Shown: piece by piece, positions 23,081 through 27,146 of the stretch | Layout: the number at the start of each line of letters is the position of its first letter | Position numbering within the stretch: position 1 is the first letter of the stretch | Origin: SZUA-181 sp964601765 | GTDB taxonomy: Bacteria; Pseudomonadota; Zetaproteobacteria; Mariprofundales; Mariprofundaceae | DNA length: 27,146 nt | Assembly (NCBI GenBank): GCA_964601765.1 | Contig: CAZROR010000016.1 | Span: 1-27,146 of the forward strand | Direction of reading: 5' to 3' | Made by a program: the position numbers and the translations under genes | The notes under the pieces: generated by a model | Told to the model about the DNA's origin: nothing | Databases searched by the model: none | The model's input: the letters and a program-made list of their open reading frames with translations, nothing else

Positions 23081-23138
23081 GTAGAAAACCACATTTGGAA
23101 TACGCTGCAATATCAGTCAGTTAAGGCATGAATATGCA

Positions 23139-23155
23139 TCCAGTCTCCGGCACCA
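23139..23155 (+). repeat. attR: right copy of the tRNA-Leu 17-bp repeat
   Basis: Exact copy of the last 17 bases of tRNA-Leu, including the CCA. It is not preceded by tRNA sequence, so it is the distal attachment site. With 21411-21427 it bounds about 1.7 kb. Confidence 0.9.
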
Positions 23156-23160
23156 GACAA

Positions 23161-23204
23161 GCAAAGGGGGAGTGATATCAGGACAGCTTCCCCTTTGCGT
23201 TTTT
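23161..23204 (+). terminator. Original terminator of the secG-tRNA-Leu unit
   Basis: GCAAAGGGGGA pairs with TCCCCTTTGC over a 16-base loop, followed by GTTTTT. It lies just outside attR, so before integration it would have stood five bases after the tRNA CCA. Confidence 0.8.
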
Positions 23205-23233
23205 CCTTCCGTTGTCATAGAAAATTCCCACAG

Positions 23234-23245
23234 TCAGTGCACTGA
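23234..23245. promoter_or_regulatory. Perfect 12-bp palindrome upstream of the OmpA lipoprotein gene
   Basis: TCAGTGCACTGA is a perfect palindrome about 110 bases before the lipoprotein start, in an otherwise empty region. It may be a repressor site; no promoter could be assigned with confidence. Confidence 0.35.
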
Positions 23246-23354
23246 TTCCCCTTTGCGCGGAGCGCGCTATTCACCGAAACTTCATCCGGGGCGTTTATAA
23301 AGCGACCCAAATATGGCATAACTCACCATCCAGATTGCACAGGAGACAACCCCC

Positions 23355-24029
23355 ATGCGGAAACCCCTTATCATCCTCATAGCCCTTACCCTGGCTGGCT
23401 GCGCCACCACTGGTACCGGCCCAGGTGAAAAAACGAAACAGGGTGCCATGAGTGGCGCGCTGCTTGGAGCCGTAGCGGGCGCAGTCATCGGCCATCAGGT
23501 TGACCGCACAGGCGGCGCGCTGAAAGGTGCAATTATTGGTGCCGCCAGTGGCGCTGCAATTGGTGCCGGTATTGGTTCCTATATGGATAAGCAGCAGCAG
23601 GAATTCGAACGACAGCTTGAACAGGAGCGTGCTGCTCACCAGATTGAAATTGAGCGGCTGAAAAATGAGAACCTGAAGATCACAATGGTCAGCGAGGCAT
23701 CGTTCGACTTCGACTCTGCTGCCATCAAGCCGGCCTTTGAGCCCGCCCTGAACAAGGTGGCCGATATTGTCAGCCGCTACTACCGCACCACCATCCGCAT
23801 TGTTGGCCATACGGACAGTATCGGCTCGGAGGCCTACAACCAGAGGCTGTCCGAGGAGCGTGCCGAGGCCGTGGCCCGCTATCTTGAGCAGCGCGGAGTT
23901 GCCGCACGGCGCATCCGCACAGAGGGCCGCGGCGAGCTGGAGCCCAGGGCCAGCAACGACACGGAGGCCGGGCGCCAGCTGAACCGCCGCGTCGAAATCA
24001 CGATCATTCCGGACAGGGATCTCGGCTAG
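23355..24029 (+). CDS. OmpA-family outer-membrane lipoprotein (YiaD-like)
   Basis: A 224-residue lipoprotein. The signal peptide ends in the lipobox LAGC with Cys16, and Ala-Thr follows, favouring the outer membrane. Residues about 28-75 are a glycine-zipper segment (GALLGAVAGAVIGH, GAIIGAASGAAIGAGIGSYMD), then a short coiled coil (QQQEFERQLEQERAAHQIEIERL). The C-terminal OmpA domain has the peptidoglycan-binding pattern: FDFDSAAIKP, GHTDSIGSEAYNQRLSEERAEAVARYL, RIRTEGRGELEP, NRRVEI. AGGAGA precedes the ATG. It should anchor the outer membrane to peptidoglycan. Confidence 0.93.
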   Translation: MRKPLIILIALTLAGCATTGTGPGEKTKQGAMSGALLGAVAGAVIGHQVDRTGGALKGAIIGAASGAAIGAGIGSYMDKQQQEFERQLEQERAAHQIEIERLKNENLKITMVSEASFDFDSAAIKPAFEPALNKVADIVSRYYRTTIRIVGHTDSIGSEAYNQRLSEERAEAVARYLEQRGVAARRIRTEGRGELEPRASNDTEAGRQLNRRVEITIIPDRDLG

Positions 24030-24057
24030 AGACTACCGGCCAGGCGTGACGGCACAC

Positions 24058-24942
24058 ATGCTGGATGTCCTGTGTGTGGGGCATGCCGCCTGGGACATCA
24101 CCATGGCCGTCACCCGGCATCCTAGTGAGGATGAAAAGCTGAGCGCCACCGCCATGACATGTGCCGGCGGTGGCCCGGCCGCCAATGCCGCTGTCACCGT
24201 TGCGCGGCTTGGATGGAAAAGCGCCTTTGCGGGGTTTCTCGGTAACGATGCCTATGGTCGCCTGCATCTGGATGAGCTGCGGGCCGAAGGCGTGGATACC
24301 CGTTTTCTGGTACGCGGGGAGGATGCCACGCCTGTATCCGTCATCCTGGCCAAGCCGGACGGCACGCGCACGGTCATCAACCACAGGCAGCACACGCCAT
24401 GGATTGTATCCGACCGGATCAACTTTTCTCCACTTAATTTCCGGGCCATCCTTTTCGACGGCCATGAGCCGCTGATTTCACGGCCACTGGCGGAGCGCGC
24501 TCGCGGGCAGGGCATTCCACTGGTTCTGGATGCAGGCTCGGTACACCGTGGCACACGTGAGCTGGCGCCGCTTGTTGACTATCTTGTGGCATCAATGAAG
24601 TTCGCGCTGGACTTCACCGATGCCCCTGATGCCGAGGCGGCACTGGACCGCCTGGCTGATGTTGCGCCGAATGTCGTGGTGACGTGCGGGAAGGACGGCC
24701 TGATCTGGGCGCGGGGAGGACAGCGAGGCAGGTGTGCCTCCTTTGATGTGAGCGCCGTGGATTCAACAGGGGCGGGGGATGCCTTTCATGGCGCCTTTGC
24801 ACTCGGCGTGGCGCGGCGGATGGATTGGGATGAGCTGTTGCGTTTTGCCTCGGCCACGGCCGCGTTTGCCTGCACGCGGCTTGGCGCCCGTACCGGTATT
24901 CCAGGGGCGCAGGATGTCGCAGCCTTTCTGGGACGGCAGTAG
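24058..24942 (+). CDS. PfkB-family carbohydrate kinase
   Basis: A ribokinase-fold sugar or nucleoside kinase of about 294 residues. The N-terminal motif CAGGGPAANAAVTVARLG and the C-terminal signature DSTGAGDAFHGAFALG, with the catalytic Asp in GAGD, are intact. The substrate cannot be told. I use the ATG at 24058; a GTG at 24046 would add four residues, and neither has a clear ribosome binding site. DUF523 follows two bases after the stop, so the genes are coupled. Confidence 0.9.
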   Translation: MLDVLCVGHAAWDITMAVTRHPSEDEKLSATAMTCAGGGPAANAAVTVARLGWKSAFAGFLGNDAYGRLHLDELRAEGVDTRFLVRGEDATPVSVILAKPDGTRTVINHRQHTPWIVSDRINFSPLNFRAILFDGHEPLISRPLAERARGQGIPLVLDAGSVHRGTRELAPLVDYLVASMKFALDFTDAPDAEAALDRLADVAPNVVVTCGKDGLIWARGGQRGRCASFDVSAVDSTGAGDAFHGAFALGVARRMDWDELLRFASATAAFACTRLGARTGIPGAQDVAAFLGRQ

Positions 24943-24944
24943 CC

Positions 24945-25448
24945 ATGCAGAAGGTGCTCGTCAGTGCCTGTCTGCTGGGTGAGCGCGTGCGCTATGATGG
25001 CGAAGCAGCTTCCGTATCCAGCGAAATTCTCAGTCGCTGGGATATGGAGGGCCGGCTTGTTCCCATTTGTCCGGAAATGGCCGGCGGGCTTCCCACGCCG
25101 CGGCCCGCCGCGGAAATCATGCAGGCCGATACCGAAGGTGTGATGCAGGAAACCAGCCGGGTACGCACCAGACACGGTGACGATGTTACGGGCTTTTTCC
25201 TGACCGGTGCACGGCGAGCGCTGGCCCTGGCGCGTACTCATGGCATTCGTGTGGCAGTTCTGAAGGATGGCAGCCCCTCCTGTGGCAGCCGTCGCATCGG
25301 TGATGGCAGCTTCAGTGGCCGCAAGGTACCGGGCCAGGGGGTCACCACCTGCATGCTTCGCCGGCACGGTATCCGCGTGTTCAGCGAGGCACAGATCGAC
25401 AAGGCCGCAGCCTGCCTGGCCAGGCTGGAACAGGCAGATGGCGAATAA
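24945..25448 (+). CDS. DUF523 family protein (YbbK-like)
   Basis: A 167-residue protein of the DUF523 family. The family opening KVLVSACLLGERVRYDG is present, followed by PICPEMAGGLPTPRPAAEI and the Cys block LKDGSPSCGSRRI, then a C-terminal GVTTCMLRRHGIRVFSE. Conserved cysteines suggest a metal or redox site, but no function is established to my knowledge. It starts two bases after the PfkB stop and overlaps the next gene by 11 bases. Confidence 0.9.
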   Translation: MQKVLVSACLLGERVRYDGEAASVSSEILSRWDMEGRLVPICPEMAGGLPTPRPAAEIMQADTEGVMQETSRVRTRHGDDVTGFFLTGARRALALARTHGIRVAVLKDGSPSCGSRRIGDGSFSGRKVPGQGVTTCMLRRHGIRVFSEAQIDKAAACLARLEQADGE

Positions 25449-26127
25449 AACGCTGGGGCTCGATGAGTCCCTTTACCGGTATGTCCTGGATACCAGCCTG
25501 CGTGAGCCCGTAGTCTTGCAACGGCTGCGCAAGGCGACGGAGAGCGAGGACATGGCCGAGATGCGTTCCGCCCCGGAACAGGGGCAATTCATGGCTTTAC
25601 TGATCAGGCTCATGGGTGCAAGGCGTATCATCGAAGTGGGTACCTATACGGGCTATGCCACGCTATGGATGGCGCTGGCGTTGCCCGAGGATGGCGAGGT
25701 GATCGCCTGCGATATCTCCGAGCGCTGGACGTTTGTTGCACGCCGCTTCTGGGAGGAGGCAGGTGTGGATTCGCGCATAAGGCTGCATCTCAGGCCTGCG
25801 CTGGAGACGCTGGACGAGCTGCTGGAGCGCGGTGAAGCCGGACAATTCGACTTTGCCTTCATCGATGCGGATAAGGTCAACTACGAGAATTATTTTGAGC
25901 GCTGCCTGGCACTCATTCGGCCCGGCGGCCTGATCGTGGTCGATAATGTGTTTTGGGGCGGTAGCGTGGCTGATCCGGACAAGCACGATGAGGCTACCCA
26001 GGCTATCCGGGCCTTCAATCAGAAGCTGAGAGACGATGTCAGGGTGGAGATTTCAATGTTGCCGGTGGCCGACGGCCTCACGCTGGCCAGGAAATGCAGC
26101 GTGCCGGGCGGTACAACGGCCGCCTGA
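25438..26127 (+). CDS. SAM-dependent O-methyltransferase (CCoAOMT-like)
   Basis: A 229-residue class I methyltransferase of the caffeoyl-CoA/catechol O-methyltransferase group. Motifs: RSAPEQGQFMALLIRLMGARRIIEVGTYTGYATLWMA (SAM site), VIACDIS, FDFAFIDADKVNYENYFE (metal site Asp) and GGLIVVDNVFWGGSV. The natural substrate is unknown. A longer frame begins at 25267 but only re-reads DUF523; the ATG at 25438 matches the family start. Its stop is four bases from the convergent yjdM stop. Confidence 0.92.
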   Translation: MANKTLGLDESLYRYVLDTSLREPVVLQRLRKATESEDMAEMRSAPEQGQFMALLIRLMGARRIIEVGTYTGYATLWMALALPEDGEVIACDISERWTFVARRFWEEAGVDSRIRLHLRPALETLDELLERGEAGQFDFAFIDADKVNYENYFERCLALIRPGGLIVVDNVFWGGSVADPDKHDEATQAIRAFNQKLRDDVRVEISMLPVADGLTLARKCSVPGGTTAA

Positions 26128-26131
26128 CAGG

Positions 26132-26467
26132 TCAGGCCTTTTTGACGAACTCCGATTTCAGTTTCATGGCGCCAATGCCGCTGATCTTGCAGTCGATGTT
26201 GTGGTCACCCTCCACAAGGTGAATATTTTTCACTTTTGTGCCAACCTTGATCGAGGACGAGGCGCCCTTGACTTTCAGATCCTTGATAACTGTAACGCTG
26301 TCGCCGTCATGAAGCAGGTTGCCATGGGCATCCCTGACCTCAAGGCCGTCCTCTCCGGCACCTGTGGCCGCTGTCCATTCGTGGGCACATTCCGGACAAA
26401 TGTACATGCCCCTGTCCTCGTAGGTGTACTCCGACCCGCATTCCGGGCAATTGGGCAAATCGCTCAT
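26132..26467 (-). CDS. yjdM: YjdM/PhnA zinc-ribbon protein
   Basis: A 111-residue protein with an N-terminal zinc ribbon (CPEC at 7-10 and 24-27) and the C-terminal PhnA domain (DGDSVTVIKDLKVKGASSSIKVGTKVKNIHLVEGDHNIDCKI). It is often called alkylphosphonate utilisation protein PhnA, although a direct role in phosphonate use is doubtful and no phn genes are here. GGAAGAG precedes the ATG. Confidence 0.95.
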   Translation of the reverse strand: MSDLPNCPECGSEYTYEDRGMYICPECAHEWTAATGAGEDGLEVRDAHGNLLHDGDSVTVIKDLKVKGASSSIKVGTKVKNIHLVEGDHNIDCKISGIGAMKLKSEFVKKA

Positions 26468-26529
26468 GGTCTCTTCCTTTTCATGCCGAGCAAGGCCACA
26501 TGCCCTTGCGGTTGTGGCGGCGCAGTCTC

Positions 26530-26858
26530 TTATGCCGGGCAGATGATTTCCAGCCCGGGGTATGCCGTACGGTAACGGCCGATATCACGGGTCAACAGCG
26601 TCAGGCCTGCTATTGCGGCGTGGGCACCAATATAAAAATCCGGCAGGGGAGAAGTTCTTCTGCCCCCTCTTTTCCGGTAAGCAGGAATGCCTTGCTGGTG
26701 AGAAAGCCGGCCCCATAGGGAAGAGGCTCTCGAATAAATATCGCCGGATCGAGAAAGGCTTCCGGTTTTTCGATGGTTAAAAAGCCAACGCATACTTCAG
26801 AGCAGATCAGATGGTTGATAATCAGTGGACCGGTATCAGCACGCTGTTCCAGCTGTGC
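26530..26858 (-). pseudogene. Remnant VapC (PIN) toxin, 5' deletion and frameshift
   Basis: Homology runs in two frames. The first gives AQLEQRADTGPLIINHLICSEVCVGF up to FLTSKAF. The second gives AYRKRGGRRTSPLPDFYIGAHAAIAGLTLLTRDIGRYRTAYPGLEIICPA. Joining them needs one inserted base near 26681. The first ~25 residues, with the first catalytic Asp, are missing, so the toxin is dead. The C-terminal Asp residues in LPDFYIGAH and LLTRD remain. Confidence 0.8.
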
Positions 26859-27000
26859 GCCCACGTTTTGCCTTATCTGAACGCACCAGGCGGAGTGCAT
26901 TCGCTTCAGCAATAAATTCGACGTCCACGTGCGGCCCGAGCCCGAACCTGTCCCGCAAGGGCTTGGGGATTGTCACCTGACCCTTTGATGTAATGCGCAT
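26836..27000 (-). pseudogene. Truncated AbrB-type antitoxin (VapB) of the broken pair
   Basis: A 54-codon frame too short for most gene callers. It begins with the AbrB/SpoVT DNA-binding domain (MRITSKGQVTIPKPLRDRFGLGP) and has GGAGG five bases before the ATG. After LVRSDKAKRGR the frame runs out of register into the toxin remnant and stops. The toxin-binding tail, normally another ~25-30 residues, is lost. It could still bind DNA. Confidence 0.75.
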
Positions 27001-27052
27001 AGACACCTCCAGGAATTCTTACTTTCTGGCTGTTTTCGTCTACCCCGGTCTT

Positions 27053-27111
27053 TTTATGGATTGCGGATAGCATGGAGCTTTACTTGACATCAGTATTTTC
27101 CAATCCATAAA
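27053..27111. repeat. 11-bp perfect inverted repeat at the right edge
   Basis: TTTATGGATTG (27053-27063) and CAATCCATAAA (27101-27111) are perfect complements around a 37-base spacer, upstream of the truncated antitoxin. A rightward TTGACA-16-CATAAA promoter-like pair (27084-27089 and 27106-27111) ends in the right arm. Confidence 0.6.
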
Positions 27112-27146
27112 TGAGCCTGAAAGTGGCGGCATGGTATGAGGAGTCA

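Noticed and set aside
22460..23110. Minus-strand open frame of 216 codons
   Set aside because: It mirrors the Sel1 repeats and the XerD fragment, and its own protein shows no family pattern or ribosome binding site.
27111..27146. Start of a plus-strand gene (MSLKVAAWYEES)
   Set aside because: Only twelve codons and no ribosome binding site; mentioned under the edge finding but not annotated as a gene.
1..27146. CRISPR array or insertion sequence with transposase
   Set aside because: No regularly spaced repeats and no transposase-like protein are visible in any frame.

Overview
The window looks like a chromosomal segment of a gammaproteobacterium with high GC content. Markers for this are a linked bioF-bioH-bioC-bioD set, UbiD of the ubiquinone pathway, and tpiA-secG-tRNA-Leu in their usual order. 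The genus cannot be named from the sequence alone. Most of the window is ordinary core genome, but both edges and one internal site (the 3' end of tRNA-Leu) are accessory DNA.

Left edge (1-2035): an AT-rich, minus-strand gene cassette encodes a DUF4268-type protein. It is followed by a well-formed integron attC site and the first codons of a second cassette gene. To its right is a plus-strand Phd/VapC toxin-antitoxin pair. Region 2359-10420 (minus strand): a vitamin B12 uptake and use cluster. It has a promoter and cobalamin riboswitch, then btuB, a dedicated tonB, btuF, btuC, btuD, cobO, a SEC-C zinc protein of unknown role and a CbiX-like chelatase. Several junctions are 4-nt start/stop overlaps, so this is probably one B12-controlled transcription unit.

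Region 10476-14480 (minus strand): a hybrid histidine kinase, an RsbW-like kinase, a STAS protein and ubiD. The last three overlap, and a run of 12 C residues lies just upstream of the kinase start. Region 14822-18249 (minus strand): biotin genes bioF, bioH, bioC and bioD, without bioB. The plus-strand comF starts back to back with bioF, and its ATG overlaps the bioF ATG. Next come grxC, convergent rsmA/ksgA, and then tpiA, secG and tRNA-Leu(GAG).

The tRNA-Leu 3' end carries a collapsed integrative element of about 1.7 kb, bounded by a 17-bp direct repeat (21411-21427 and 23139-23155). It holds an integrase tail, an intact RelE/XRE toxin-antitoxin pair whose toxin mRNA is probably leaderless, a broken Sel1-repeat gene, a XerD fragment and possible Int-binding repeats. 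The terminator that originally followed the tRNA now lies beyond the element. Further right are an OmpA-type lipoprotein, a PfkB-DUF523-O-methyltransferase run and yjdM. The window ends in a wrecked VapBC locus (internal deletion plus frameshift).

I found no clear new multi-gene system. The best leads are the integron cassette at the left edge, the tRNA-Leu relic with its leaderless toxin, the C12 tract before the hybrid kinase, the incomplete partner-switching module coupled to ubiD, and the SEC-C protein inside the B12 operon.
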